Assembly (NCBI RefSeq): GCF_034427655.1
Contig: NZ_JAXOFX010000003.1
Coordinates: forward strand, 186,001-250,000
DNA length: 64,000 bases
Direction: 5' to 3'
Source: Robertmurraya_A mangrovi
Lineage (GTDB): Bacteria > Bacillota > Bacilli > Bacillales > Cytobacillaceae
This document shows positions 52,018 to 60,175 of this stretch, piece by piece. The translations under genes were made by a program, and so were the position numbers. Position 1 is the first letter of the stretch. Each line of letters begins with the position of its first letter. The notes below the pieces were generated by a model. That model had not been told where the DNA came from, searched no databases, and worked only from the letters and a program-made list of their open reading frames with translations.

Positions 52018-52506
52018 GTGCAAACATCCATTTTTATTGATCTTATTATTTTGTCTTCAATCTGTTTCATATTTAAGAAAAAACGTTTTCATGCTGTTCA
52101 ATATCTATATGTGTATTTAATCATAGTTTTTCTATACTGTTCCTTTATATCGGTTATTAGTGATAATCTTGAGCTTTGGAAGGTAAAAGAGCAAATTATT
52201 CCTTATATAGTGTTTAGAGTCTCTGAAGTGATTCTATTTCCATTAGTAGCATTATGGTTTATTGAGTTATTTCACCTTAAGTCAAATAAGATGTATAAAA
52301 TAACCTTGATTAGTTTATTCTTACTCATTCCAGTATTATTGCAGCAATGGTTAGTCTATATGAAGGTCTTTGAATATAGACATTGGGAAGTATACAAAAC
52401 GATATTAGTTTGGATTATTTTTTATAGCACTTCGGTAGTCACAAATTATCTTGTTGGAAAGCATTTAGTTAAGGAGGGTGTAATTAATGATTCTGCCCCT
52501 ACCTGA
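52018..52506 (+). CDS. CBO0543-like membrane protein, first of pair
   Basis: A 162-residue membrane protein with about five hydrophobic segments (roughly 3-17, 28-47, 62-83, 95-112, 128-146). GTG 52018 is 9 nt after GGAGG. The final segments (YRHWEVYKTILVWIIFYSTSVVTNYL) resemble the CBO0543 family of small bacillus membrane proteins. It overlaps the next gene by 20 nt. Function unknown. Confidence 0.72.
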   Translation: MQTSIFIDLIILSSICFIFKKKRFHAVQYLYVYLIIVFLYCSFISVISDNLELWKVKEQIIPYIVFRVSEVILFPLVALWFIELFHLKSNKMYKITLISLFLLIPVLLQQWLVYMKVFEYRHWEVYKTILVWIIFYSTSVVTNYLVGKHLVKEGVINDSAPT

Positions 52507-52990
52507 AAAATTTGATGAAAATGAGTGGCTAGTTATAGGGGTATTAATGAGCGGAATAGTCATATATAAACTCTTACCGAAAAGGTTTCCCATAAGTTTG
52601 TCGATTTTAATCATGATTTTTTCAGCTACATATGCTCGAGCATTTGACCATATACTTGCTTCACCGCTTCTGGATTTTTATGATGTTATGGACTCCCCTA
52701 AATTTGAGTTATTTGGTGTGTTTACTTATATTATGTATGCCCCTTTTGGTTACCTATTTGTTTATATTTATGATAAATTTAAGATAGAAGATAAGTATAT
52801 CGTCCTATATATTTTTATATGGTCTTTTTTTGGGATAGGTTTTGAGTGGCTCTCGTCGAAATGTAATATTTTTACTTATAAACACTGGAACTTAGCCTAC
52901 TCATTCACTATCTATTTATTTGTACAATATCATACCATTGTATTTTTTCGTTATTTAAAAAAGAAATACAAGATAGTTAATCAATATTAG
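52487..52990 (+). CDS. CBO0543-like membrane protein, second of pair
   Basis: A 167-residue, four-to-five-segment membrane protein with the family pattern FDHILASPLLDFYDVMDSPKFELFGVFTYIMYAPFGYLFVYIYDKFKI and a C-terminal FTYKHWNLAYSFTIYLFVQYHTIVFF (both quoted as landmarks). GGAGGG precedes ATG 52487. The product pair is probably made together because the genes overlap. No catalytic motif seen. Confidence 0.78.
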   Translation: MILPLPEKFDENEWLVIGVLMSGIVIYKLLPKRFPISLSILIMIFSATYARAFDHILASPLLDFYDVMDSPKFELFGVFTYIMYAPFGYLFVYIYDKFKIEDKYIVLYIFIWSFFGIGFEWLSSKCNIFTYKHWNLAYSFTIYLFVQYHTIVFFRYLKKKYKIVNQY

Positions 52991-53011
52991 ATGTTTGAGG
53001 TGCCAAATTAA

Positions 53012-53326
53012 ATGGAAATCGTCATTAAACCAGCAGCATTAGAACAACTAAAGAGGGTAGAGTTCCAGGAAGATGAAGGTCTAAGAATTGAAGCCATATT
53101 TGTTGGAAGCTGTTCCTTATATGCTGAACATGATTTACGGATTGATAAAAAAGGGGAAGAGGATGAACTATTCATAGTTGAAGAAATCCCTGTTCTTATC
53201 TCTAAAGAAAGTCAAAAGCATTTATCAGATAAAATAATACTAGACTTTAATCCAACTTTAGGATACAAAATCTCTTCAAATGAGGAAGTTTATCGATACA
53301 ATTTGCAGTTAAAAAAATTTAAATAA
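53012..53326 (+). CDS. HesB/IscA-like (YqkB-type) small protein
   Basis: A 104-residue protein with the fold pattern of the Fe-S biosynthesis HesB/YadR family: starts EIVIKPAALEQLKR, then LRIEAIFVGSCSLYAEHDLRID and IPVLISKESQKHLSDKIILDFNPTLGYKIS. Only one Cys (about residue 34) is present, so the three-Cys cluster of true IscA scaffolds is missing, as in YqkB/YneR-like bacillus proteins. GAGGTG is 9 nt before ATG 53012. An Fe-S scaffold role is therefore doubtful. Confidence 0.78.
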   Translation: MEIVIKPAALEQLKRVEFQEDEGLRIEAIFVGSCSLYAEHDLRIDKKGEEDELFIVEEIPVLISKESQKHLSDKIILDFNPTLGYKISSNEEVYRYNLQLKKFK

Positions 53327-53467
53327 AAAGTAGTATGGATGAACAACGATGCTAATACTATGCTGAAAATGATAAAGTTGAATTCCATATGAATAACAGC
53401 AATGGTTCGACCATATTAATTGATTAAGAGCCTATTTATTGTTATAATTTTATTAAATGAATATTCC

Positions 53468-53619
53468 CAAAGGGGAGTAGCTTTTACAATTAAGTCGTCA
53501 TTACAGGATCACATCCTCGGCTTAGTTGGCAACATAAGTTGTTAGCGAGACCTTTGCCAATCTTGGTAAAGCTCTCATTTCGTCTATACACTTTACCATA
53601 TTAAGGTAAAGTGTTTTTT
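53468..53619 (+). ncRNA. yybP-ykoY manganese riboswitch with transcriptional platform
   Basis: The aptamer words of the yybP-ykoY family are in order: CAAAGGGGAGTAGC (53468), AAGTCGTCA, the CCTCGGCTTAGTTGGCAACATA segment and TTAGCGAGACCTTTG ending about 53556; P1 pairs CAAAGG with CCTTTG. Downstream, GGTAAAGCTCTC (53565-53576) can pair either back to the 3' strand of P1 or, when P1 is formed, with CTTTACC of the terminator (53591-53597). This predicts that metal binding prevents termination, i.e. an on-switch, as known for this family. The downstream genes are a small basic protein and a protein kinase, not the usual exporter. Confidence 0.88.
53588..53619 (+). terminator. Riboswitch expression-platform terminator
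   Basis: ACACTTTACC (53588-53597) pairs with GGTAAAGTGT (53605-53614), then five further T. Its 5' arm can alternatively pair with GGTAAAG at 53565-53571. Confidence 0.88.
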
Positions 53620-53665
53620 GCACTTTAGGGATATTCCTTCATACTAATTAGAATGGAGAGATTTT

Positions 53666-53839
53666 ATGTTAAAGAAAATTATAAAAGCAATTTTGAGCAG
53701 TAAATCTCATTATAAACGTTATTCAAGTAGCGATTACAAGAAAAGGAAGTATGGACAACACCCTTCACAATATGGGCATAAATATTATAAGAAAAAACAT
53801 AAATCAAGCGGGTTTTTTAAATCATATAGTAGTAGTTAA
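53666..53839 (+). CDS. Small Lys/Tyr/Ser/His-rich basic protein, 57 residues
   Basis: First gene after the manganese riboswitch. ATG 53666 follows GGAGAG. After a short hydrophobic start (LKKIIKAIL), the rest is built almost entirely of Lys, Tyr, Ser, His and Gly: SSKSHYKRYSSSDYKKRKYG, QHPSQYGHKYYKKKHKSSGF, FKSYSSS. This composition recalls basic Ser/Tyr/Lys-rich spore-coat proteins. It is 4 nt upstream of a Ser/Thr kinase gene, so it is a candidate kinase substrate; that is inference. Not recognised as a named family. Confidence 0.75.
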   Translation: MLKKIIKAILSSKSHYKRYSSSDYKKRKYGQHPSQYGHKYYKKKHKSSGFFKSYSSS

Positions 53840-53843
53840 CTAG

Positions 53844-54617
53844 ATGAGGGCTTTGATTAAAGAATTTTTCCAAAGAGCGCTTAAGCTAGGGACCGTTTTA
53901 CAAGATCGCTATGAAATCAAAAGTTATATAGGAAGAGGAAGCTACGGAATGGTTTACCTTGCATATGATCTCGATTCGCAAACGACTGTAATTGTGAAAC
54001 AAAATCGAGTCAGAAGGGGTAAAAACACCAGGTCCATGCTAGCGAAAGAAGCAAGAACACTCACAAACCTTTCTCATCCATCTATACCAAAGTATTTAAA
54101 CTTCTTCGATGAAGGGGAAAGCTCCTTTTTAGTTATGGAATATATCGATGGAAAAAACTTTGAAGATCTTGTTATTAATGAGGGGAAAAAATACGAAGAG
54201 AAAGAGAGTCTATACATTCTTTTAAAAGTATTGAGAATTGTAAAGTATCTACATGATAACAAGCTTATTCATCGAGATTTGAGATTGCCTAATATAATAA
54301 GTAATAACAACGAAATATATATTATTGATTTTGGGTTAGCGGTTCCTCCAGAATCAAAAGCGGTTTTATTAGTAAACTCGAACAATGCATTATTCCGTGA
54401 ACCATCATTTAATAGTGATTTCTATGCTTTAGGACATTTTATACTTTTTCTGCTGTACTCAAATTATCAACCAACTACAAAAATAGAACGTAGCTGGGAA
54501 GAAGAGCTAACCATTAGTGGTGATACTAGGGCTCTAATTAAAAGAATGCTTAGACTAGAAGGTAGTTACGAACATATTGAGGACGTTTTAATAGATGTAG
54601 AGAATTGCCTATCTTAA
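53844..54617 (+). CDS. Serine/threonine protein kinase, short soluble form
   Basis: A 257-residue eukaryotic-like kinase with no membrane segment or PASTA domain, in the size range of B. subtilis YbdM/PrkD. Glycine loop IGRGSYGMVY (29-38), catalytic Lys in VIVKQN (about 52), catalytic loop LIHRDLRLPNII with HRD intact and the usual Lys replaced by Arg, and DFG in IIDFGLA (about 162). The ATG is 4 nt after the preceding stop with no clear ribosome site, so it is probably translated by coupling. Transcription should depend on the upstream manganese riboswitch. Confidence 0.9.
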   Translation: MRALIKEFFQRALKLGTVLQDRYEIKSYIGRGSYGMVYLAYDLDSQTTVIVKQNRVRRGKNTRSMLAKEARTLTNLSHPSIPKYLNFFDEGESSFLVMEYIDGKNFEDLVINEGKKYEEKESLYILLKVLRIVKYLHDNKLIHRDLRLPNIISNNNEIYIIDFGLAVPPESKAVLLVNSNNALFREPSFNSDFYALGHFILFLLYSNYQPTTKIERSWEEELTISGDTRALIKRMLRLEGSYEHIEDVLIDVENCLS

Positions 54618-54641
54618 AAGTTTAAACAGTGAATATCACCA

Positions 54642-54680
54642 AAAACACGCTATTTCACTAATCAATAGCGTGTTTTTTTA
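54642..54680 (+). terminator. Terminator of the kinase operon
   Basis: AAAAACACGCTATT (54642-54655) pairs with 54665-54678, extended by T. Confidence 0.9.
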
Positions 54681-54746
54681 TGTGGAAATAAACATTAGTA
54701 AGTGGATTAATGTAAAAAAATATATCGAATCCTACATTTACATAAA

Positions 54747-54767
54747 CTTAAGAATTCTTAAGAACTT
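54747..54767 (+). promoter_or_regulatory. Response-regulator direct repeat, copy 1
   Basis: CTTAAGAATT then CTTAAGAACT are contiguous 10-bp direct repeats followed by TTTTACC, about 70 nt upstream of the methyltransferase start. A matching element stands before the TVP38 gene at 57212. OmpR-family regulators bind tandem 10-11 bp repeats, so the regulator encoded here is the likely ligand. Confidence 0.7.
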
Positions 54768-54837
54768 TTACCCTCATTTCTTCAGGTTTGAATTTTAAAG
54801 TAAGACTATAAGACTCAAATGAATGGAGCAATGGGAC

Positions 54838-55443
54838 GTGAATAAATTATTTTTTATAATACAATCTATCACAAATCCTAAAAAGGTTGGTGCAATATTT
54901 CCTAGTTCAGGTTTCCTTGGAGATAGGATGGTTGAAGGGGTCAATTTTCAAAAAGCAAAAGTTATTGTCGAATATGGACCGGGAACAGGAGTTTTTACTG
55001 AAAAGTTACTGATAAATAGAAATCCGCAAACGAAAGTGATGCTAGTGGAGAACAATAAAGAATTTTATTTATTATTGAAAGAAAAATTTAAAAGGGAAAA
55101 AAACTTATTTATCGTACATGGATCAGCTGAAAATATTGGAAAATATCTTAAGGAGTATCATCTCCCTAATCCAGACTATGTGATTTCGGGTCTTCCTTTC
55201 ACAAGTTTGCCTAAAGAAATTTCGCAAGGTATCTTATTAAATACATGTAAAATTTTGAGCAAGGATGGCCAATTTATCACTTTTCAATACACAAAGTTAA
55301 AAAAGGCCTTTATTGAACAATTTTTTACAAAAGTAGAGGTTAAAAGAGAACTTAGAAATTTGCCGCCAGCCTATATATTAAGTTGTTCTGTAGATAAACA
55401 GATGGAGGAATACGATGGAATCAAAAGTACTTATTGTGGATGA
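54838..55443 (+). CDS. SAM-dependent methyltransferase, PmtA/KsgA-like fold
   Basis: A 201-residue class I methyltransferase. GTG 54838 has GGAG 9 nt upstream; ATG 54823 lacks a site. SAM motif I is VIVEYGPGTGVFTEKLL (about residues 44-60), followed by VMLVENNKEF and a motif IV-like DYVISGLPFTSLP. The start FFIIQSITNPKKVGAIFPSSGFLGDRM is typical of bacterial phospholipid N-methyltransferase-like proteins rather than of the larger rRNA dimethylase KsgA. It overlaps the response-regulator gene by 29 nt, tying it to the two-component system. Membrane-lipid modification is the most likely role. Confidence 0.82.
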   Translation: MNKLFFIIQSITNPKKVGAIFPSSGFLGDRMVEGVNFQKAKVIVEYGPGTGVFTEKLLINRNPQTKVMLVENNKEFYLLLKEKFKREKNLFIVHGSAENIGKYLKEYHLPNPDYVISGLPFTSLPKEISQGILLNTCKILSKDGQFITFQYTKLKKAFIEQFFTKVEVKRELRNLPPAYILSCSVDKQMEEYDGIKSTYCG

Positions 55444-56101
55444 TGATCAAGATATTAGGAATCTGATATCGGTATATTTAGAAAACGAAGGAATGCAAAC
55501 CCATAAAGTGGAAGATGCTCTTGAGGCTTTGAAGCTATTAGAAAAAAAGGATTTTGACTTAATTATTTTGGATATTATGATGCCAAAAATGGATGGTATA
55601 GAAGCCTGTATGAAAATAAGGGAAGAACGAAACATGCCCATCATTATGCTCTCTGCTAAGTCAGAAGATATGGATAAAATCCAGGGTCTTGCCTCAGGGG
55701 CAGATGATTATTTAACTAAACCATTTAACCCGTTGGAGTTAATCGCTAGGGTGAAATCCCAATTAAGAAGATATAAAAAATACAATAACGACACAGAGAA
55801 CCATATGACTGTAATAGAAATTGGTGATTTAAAGGTCAATTCAGACACTCGTCAGGTATGGGTAAGGGAAAAGGAAGTCAGACTAACGCCAAAGGAATTT
55901 GATATACTGGAGCTTCTCGCTCGTAACAAAGGTATAGTCTTGAGTATTGAAAAAATTTATGAAGCGGTTTGGAAGGAAGACTTTTTTAAATCAGATAATA
56001 CGGTGATGGTACACATTACAAAAATAAGAGACAAAATAGAAGAAGATCCGAAGCATCCTATCTATGTCAAAACAGTTTGGGGAGTAGGGTATAAAATATG
56101 A
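55415..56101 (+). CDS. OmpR-family response regulator
   Basis: A 228-residue VanR/PhoB-like regulator. Receiver domain residues 1-120 with acidic pocket DDD at 9-11, phospho-acceptor Asp53 in LIILDIMMP and conserved Lys in YLTKPF. The C-terminal winged helix (about 130-228) has VRLTPKEFDILELLARNKG and DNTVMVHITKIRDKIEEDP..VWGVGYKI. GGAGG is 6 nt before ATG 55415, inside the end of the methyltransferase gene. Its stop overlaps the kinase start (ATGA). Confidence 0.95.
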   Translation: MESKVLIVDDDQDIRNLISVYLENEGMQTHKVEDALEALKLLEKKDFDLIILDIMMPKMDGIEACMKIREERNMPIIMLSAKSEDMDKIQGLASGADDYLTKPFNPLELIARVKSQLRRYKKYNNDTENHMTVIEIGDLKVNSDTRQVWVREKEVRLTPKEFDILELLARNKGIVLSIEKIYEAVWKEDFFKSDNTVMVHITKIRDKIEEDPKHPIYVKTVWGVGYKI

Positions 56102-57198
56102 GTATTACTAAGTTTAGAAATAAGCTTATTTTAAAGCTCCTTGGTGTTGTTGCCATTAGCTTTTTTGTTTCATATAGTGTGTTGGTCCTAAATGCTCAAC
56201 TAGTTTTATACCTTTTAAATATAGATTATTTGAATGCCGAAAGTGTAGCACATTTTAATTTGGTGAATCTCTTCATGTTTTCAACCGTAATCTTTACATT
56301 TATTGCTGTGTTTTTATTGATGGTGCGGAAAAAGATCATATATTTGAAGGTGATTTCCGAGAGTGTAAACCAAATAGCCAATGGGAAATTGGGTTTAACC
56401 ATAAAGGTTGAAGGAAAAGATGAATTGACACAGCTAGTAGAGAATATTAATTTTATGTCCAAAGAGTTAGAGAGTAAATTTGAGCATGAGAGACATTTGG
56501 AAGCCACAAAAAATGAACTGATAACCAATGTCTCACATGATTTAAGAACACCTTTAACTTCCATTATCGGTTACTTAGATTTGTTAAGAAATAAACAATA
56601 TGAAAGCATGAAACAGCTTGAAGACTATGTAGAAACCATTTATACCAAATCTCTAAGATTAAAATTTTTAATTGATGAACTTTTTGAATATACCCGTTTA
56701 ACTGATCCTGATCTAAAGTTAAATTTAAAGGGAATGGATTTAGCAGGTCTGCTAGAGCAGATAGTGGGAGAATACACACCCATTTTTGAAAGGGAGCAAT
56801 TAAGTCTGAACAAATCAATTACGGAAAAGAACATACCTGTCTTAGTAGATGTCGAAAAGCTGGTTCGAGTTTATGAAAATCTTTTTATGAATGCAATAAG
56901 ATATAGTTTAAAACCTTCCAAACTAAATATAAGTCTTGAAACAAATGATGAAATTGCTGTTTTTAAAATATCAAACAGAGTAGAAACTCCACCAATGGAA
57001 GATGTAAACCAATTATTTGGACGCTTTTTCACTGGAGACAAATCTAGAAGTGGAGAACGAGGTACAGGACTTGGATTAGCAATTTCTAAGAGGATTGTCG
57101 AACTTCATCAAGGGATTATGCTTGTAGAATACAAGGAAGGATGGATGACCTTTATGGTTGAACTTCCAACTCAGCAGACTAAGATGCAGAGAACATAA
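56098..57198 (+). CDS. Sensor histidine kinase
   Basis: A 366-residue membrane kinase. Two membrane segments (about 12-35 and 56-76) flank a very short external loop, so it is an intramembrane-sensing type. HAMP domain about 77-130, phospho-acceptor His in NVSHDLRTPLTSIIGYL (about residue 147), N-box ENLFMNAIRYS, and G-box RGTGLGLAISKRIVE. Partner of the overlapping response regulator. Short-loop kinases in bacilli often sense cell-envelope damage; inferred. Confidence 0.94.
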   Translation: MSITKFRNKLILKLLGVVAISFFVSYSVLVLNAQLVLYLLNIDYLNAESVAHFNLVNLFMFSTVIFTFIAVFLLMVRKKIIYLKVISESVNQIANGKLGLTIKVEGKDELTQLVENINFMSKELESKFEHERHLEATKNELITNVSHDLRTPLTSIIGYLDLLRNKQYESMKQLEDYVETIYTKSLRLKFLIDELFEYTRLTDPDLKLNLKGMDLAGLLEQIVGEYTPIFEREQLSLNKSITEKNIPVLVDVEKLVRVYENLFMNAIRYSLKPSKLNISLETNDEIAVFKISNRVETPPMEDVNQLFGRFFTGDKSRSGERGTGLGLAISKRIVELHQGIMLVEYKEGWMTFMVELPTQQTKMQRT

Positions 57199-57211
57199 TT
57201 AATTAGTTAAA

Positions 57212-57231
57212 CTTAAGAATCCTTAAGGATT
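57212..57231 (+). promoter_or_regulatory. Response-regulator direct repeat, copy 2
   Basis: CTTAAGAATC and CTTAAGGATT in direct repeat followed by TTTAC, with TATGAT at 57261 as a possible -10. Same word, period and following TTTTA as the element at 54747. Confidence 0.7.
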
Positions 57232-57296
57232 TTACTGAGTAAATTTTAATTCTCTTTGTTTATGATGTATGTATCGAAAGCAAGGAGATGAGGAAA

Positions 57297-57941
57297 ATGA
57301 AAAAGAAGATGGTCATTGTCTTTATCTGGATTTTAGCCATTTATATATTAAAGAAGAATCATTTGCTTACACTTGATTTAACTTCATTACAACATTTTAT
57401 TTCCAATCATACACACGAGTCCATTTTGATATTTGTTGGCTTATGGGTAATTAGGCTTTTCATTCTAATCCCTGGGGTAACACTAATGATATTAGGAGGA
57501 ATTTGCTTCAATCCACTAATTGGCTTTGTTTTATCAATGATTGGTATGATTGTAAGTGAAACGATTGTTTATTTACTATCAAAAACGTACTTTAGTAAAT
57601 ATATCAAAGTGCATTTGGAGAGAAAGCACCCGGAGATTATGGCATTATTAGACACTTATAACTATAAGTTTTTAGGATTAGGAATTATTTGTCCATTAGC
57701 CCCAACTGATGTGATATGTTTTTTATCCGCGTCAGTTGGATTAAAATATTGGAAGTACCTTTTAACGGTATTAATAGCCAATACACCAATGATGCTATTA
57801 TATAGCTTTGTTGGAACTAGTTTAAATGAGTCAATTTTAGGTATCGCTTTCGTTATTCTATCTTTTGGGGTAGTTGCAATTATTTCTATAAAAATTTGGT
57901 ATAACATTAAGCGTAGAGTGGAGTCAGAGCAATTTTGTTAA
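57297..57941 (+). CDS. TVP38/TMEM64 (VTT domain) membrane protein
   Basis: A 214-residue membrane protein of the DedA-related VTT superfamily. ATG 57297 is 9 nt after AAGGAG; ATG 57288 abuts the site. Landmarks: LWVIRLFILIPGVTLMILGGICFNPLIGFVLSMIGMIVSETIVYLL (quoted in pieces) and LGLGIICPLAPTDVICFLSASVGLKYWKYLLTV, the re-entrant P-x-x-P-type region. VTT proteins are linked to lipid scrambling or flipping. It has its own regulator-type repeat, so it probably belongs to the upstream two-component regulon. Confidence 0.9.
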   Translation: MKKKMVIVFIWILAIYILKKNHLLTLDLTSLQHFISNHTHESILIFVGLWVIRLFILIPGVTLMILGGICFNPLIGFVLSMIGMIVSETIVYLLSKTYFSKYIKVHLERKHPEIMALLDTYNYKFLGLGIICPLAPTDVICFLSASVGLKYWKYLLTVLIANTPMMLLYSFVGTSLNESILGIAFVILSFGVVAIISIKIWYNIKRRVESEQFC

Positions 57942-57997
57942 TATAGAAAAATTAACATTCATGTATGAATATCACATTAGCAATAGATGTATAAATG

Positions 57998-58039
57998 AAA
58001 AGGCTTAAGAGGTTTATTTTACACCCTTTAAGCCTTTTT
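57998..58039. terminator. Terminator between TVP38 and the iron operon
   Basis: AAAAGGCTTAA (57998-58008) pairs with 58028-58038, with T tract on plus and T-rich minus side; shared by the two convergent units. Confidence 0.82.
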
Positions 58040-58079
58040 CAAAATTTCTGACTGATCTGTGCCCCATAAGGGTGTTTGG

Positions 58080-59087
58080 TTATTTCTTCATCAACAAGTA
58101 AATAAAATAAGGTGCCCCAATTAAAGCGACCATAATTCCAGCTGATATTCCCTCAGGTTCAACTAAATTCCTACCTACCGTATCGGCAATCATTAAGAGC
58201 CATCCACCTATGAGAATAGCAACAGGTATAAACAGTTGATTTCTTGGGCCCACTAATGCTTTGGCTAAATGTGGTGCCATTAAACCGATAAAAGCAATTC
58301 CACCTGTGACGGATACTGCAGAAGCTGCTAAGGCAACTGCTGTTAGTAGTAATGTTATTCTTTCTTTTTCAATCGATACTCCAACTCCAATGGCTACGGG
58401 TTCACTTAGAGCAAGAAGATTTAATCGGTTTGCTTTGTACAAAGTGAATGGAATGAGCAACAGTAGCCATGGGAGGAGAGCCCATATAAAGGGCCAATCA
58501 GTTCCCCAAATATTTCCTGCTAACCACTTAGCGATGAAATCTACTTTTTCCCGTTCGGCAGCGGAAATGAGAACAATCATAATTCCTGAAAGAGCCATTG
58601 AGAAACCTACACCAATTAACACTAATCTTATCGGCTGTAATCCATAATGCCTTTTATACGAGAACATATAAATTAAGACTGCCGTCAAAACAGCTCCGAT
58701 GAAGGCCAACAATGGGAGAAAATATACAAATGTCCCAGCTTCAGCGGGAAAGAATAAAAAGAATATAGCAATGCCTACCCCTGCACCTGAATTAATGCCA
58801 ATAATACCTGGGTCAGCTAAATCGTTCCGTGTAATTCCCTGTAAAATGGCCCCAGATAAGGCAAGTGCCATACCTGCTAGCAAGGTGATTATGATTCTAG
58901 GCAAGCGAATGGAGAATAACACAAATTCCTCCTTAAATGTTCCTTGACCAAAAAGGGTAGGAAGGAGTCGATTATAAGAGAGTGACGAGTAGCCCATTCC
59001 CATCCCAACTACAATTGTAAACACGATCAAGATGAATAAAATCAGTAGAATCATTCTTTGTTTTCTAATTATCATGGAATCTATCAT
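58080..59087 (-). CDS. Iron-siderophore ABC permease, FecCD family (second)
   Basis: A 335-residue FecCD/BtuC-type permease with about nine to ten membrane segments. Diagnostic pieces: RLPRIIITLLAGMALALSGAILQGITRNDLADPGIIGINSGAGVGI and GGIAFIGLMAPHLAKALVGP, the coupling loop that contacts the ATPase. Overlaps the other permease by 4 nt (ATGA), so both are translated together as a heterodimer. Last gene of the Fur-controlled operon. Confidence 0.94.
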   Translation of the reverse strand: MIDSMIIRKQRMILLILFILIVFTIVVGMGMGYSSLSYNRLLPTLFGQGTFKEEFVLFSIRLPRIIITLLAGMALALSGAILQGITRNDLADPGIIGINSGAGVGIAIFFLFFPAEAGTFVYFLPLLAFIGAVLTAVLIYMFSYKRHYGLQPIRLVLIGVGFSMALSGIMIVLISAAEREKVDFIAKWLAGNIWGTDWPFIWALLPWLLLLIPFTLYKANRLNLLALSEPVAIGVGVSIEKERITLLLTAVALAASAVSVTGGIAFIGLMAPHLAKALVGPRNQLFIPVAILIGGWLLMIADTVGRNLVEPEGISAGIMVALIGAPYFIYLLMKK

Positions 59088-60094
59088 GAGAAACCTTTAC
59101 CTCCTTTATTCATAACGAAAAGAAAGAAAGGAAGCCCCATCATAGCAACAATAGCGGCAACAGGTGTTTCATAAGGAGAATTAATGGTACGCCCTAGTGT
59201 ATCAGCGAATAGCATAAACGTAGCCCCAAAAATGATAGACATAGGGATAATAAAACGGTAATCTGTACCTACTATCGCGCGAACAATATGCGGGATAATC
59301 AAACCGATAAATGCCATGTTTCCAACAAGGGCAACAGATGCACCGGCTAAAAGGATAATAACAAAAAAGAGAAATACTTTTATTTGCGTCGTTTTCTGAC
59401 CCAAGCCGACAGCTACTTCATCACTTAAACTTAGGATTGTCAGTTGTCTTGAAAGAAGTAAAGAAATGAATACACCTAATAATATGAATGGAACAATGAT
59501 CTGTATTTGGCTCCAAGATGTTCCGATTATTCCACCGGCTGTCCACATGGATACTTCTTTTGAAATTTTGAAATAAATCCCAATACCTTCTGCAATAGCC
59601 GTAAAGAGAGCAGTAATAGCTGCACCAGCTAACACCACTCGAAAAGGTGAAAAGCCTCCTTTTTTCAATGCACTAATACCAAAAACTAGTATTGCACCAA
59701 CAGCTGACCCAACAAAACAGGAAATCATAATGCCAAAATAATTGGCTGTTGGTATGAACGCAATCGTAATGGCTAAAGCTGCGTTAGCACCAGCGGTTAA
59801 TCCTAATAAGCCAGGGTCTGCGAGAGGATTTCTAGTAATTCCTTGCATTATCGCTCCGGAAACTCCTAGGGCTGCCCCAACAAAAATGGCAGCAATCTCA
59901 CGAGGTAGCCTAATTTCTCGAATAATGTTGAGTTTTTCTCCAGAAGCGTTTGTCGTGATGGCTAACCATACTTCATTAATGGTTGTATTCGCTGCACCGA
60001 AAATCATAGCAACGATAAACATACATCCAAAAACGATTAGACTTATAATAAATTTAGCTATAAAAGGAATATGTTGTGGTTTCTTTTTTAACAT
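59084..60094 (-). CDS. Iron-siderophore ABC permease, FecCD family (first)
   Basis: A 336-residue FecCD-type permease: RLPREIAAIFVGAALGVSGAIMQGITRNPLADPGLLGLTAGANAAL near residue 60-105 and GNMAFIGLIIPHIVRAIVGTDYRF near 255. Pairs with the next permease to form the membrane channel. An intercistronic hairpin separates it from the binding-protein gene. Confidence 0.94.
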   Translation of the reverse strand: MLKKKPQHIPFIAKFIISLIVFGCMFIVAMIFGAANTTINEVWLAITTNASGEKLNIIREIRLPREIAAIFVGAALGVSGAIMQGITRNPLADPGLLGLTAGANAALAITIAFIPTANYFGIMISCFVGSAVGAILVFGISALKKGGFSPFRVVLAGAAITALFTAIAEGIGIYFKISKEVSMWTAGGIIGTSWSQIQIIVPFILLGVFISLLLSRQLTILSLSDEVAVGLGQKTTQIKVFLFFVIILLAGASVALVGNMAFIGLIIPHIVRAIVGTDYRFIIPMSIIFGATFMLFADTLGRTINSPYETPVAAIVAMMGLPFFLFVMNKGGKGFS

Positions 60095-60143
60095 CGTCTC
60101 TCATCTTTTCTATGTATGGTATAAGGGTAAGAATAGAAGTAGA

Positions 60144-60168
60144 GGCTGACCCTGTTAAAGAGTCAGCC
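60144..60168 (-). other. Intercistronic hairpin after the iron-binding protein gene
   Basis: GGCTGAC (60144-60150) pairs with GTCAGCC (60162-60168) between the binding-protein stop and the first permease. No T run follows on the minus strand, so it may stabilise the upstream message rather than terminate. Confidence 0.6.
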
Positions 60169-60175
60169 CTTAAGT

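Noticed and set aside
53012..53326. True Fe-S cluster scaffold (IscA/SufA)
   Set aside because: Only one Cys is present; the C-terminal CxC pair of scaffolds is missing.
53384..53428. Apparent C-terminal protein fragment (EFHMNNSNGSTILID)
   Set aside because: Only about 20 codons, no start codon and no family match; could be chance.
54838..55443. rRNA adenine dimethylase KsgA/Erm
   Set aside because: SAM motif is shared, but the protein is only about 200 residues and lacks the C-terminal domain; operon context with lipid genes favours a phospholipid methyltransferase-like enzyme.
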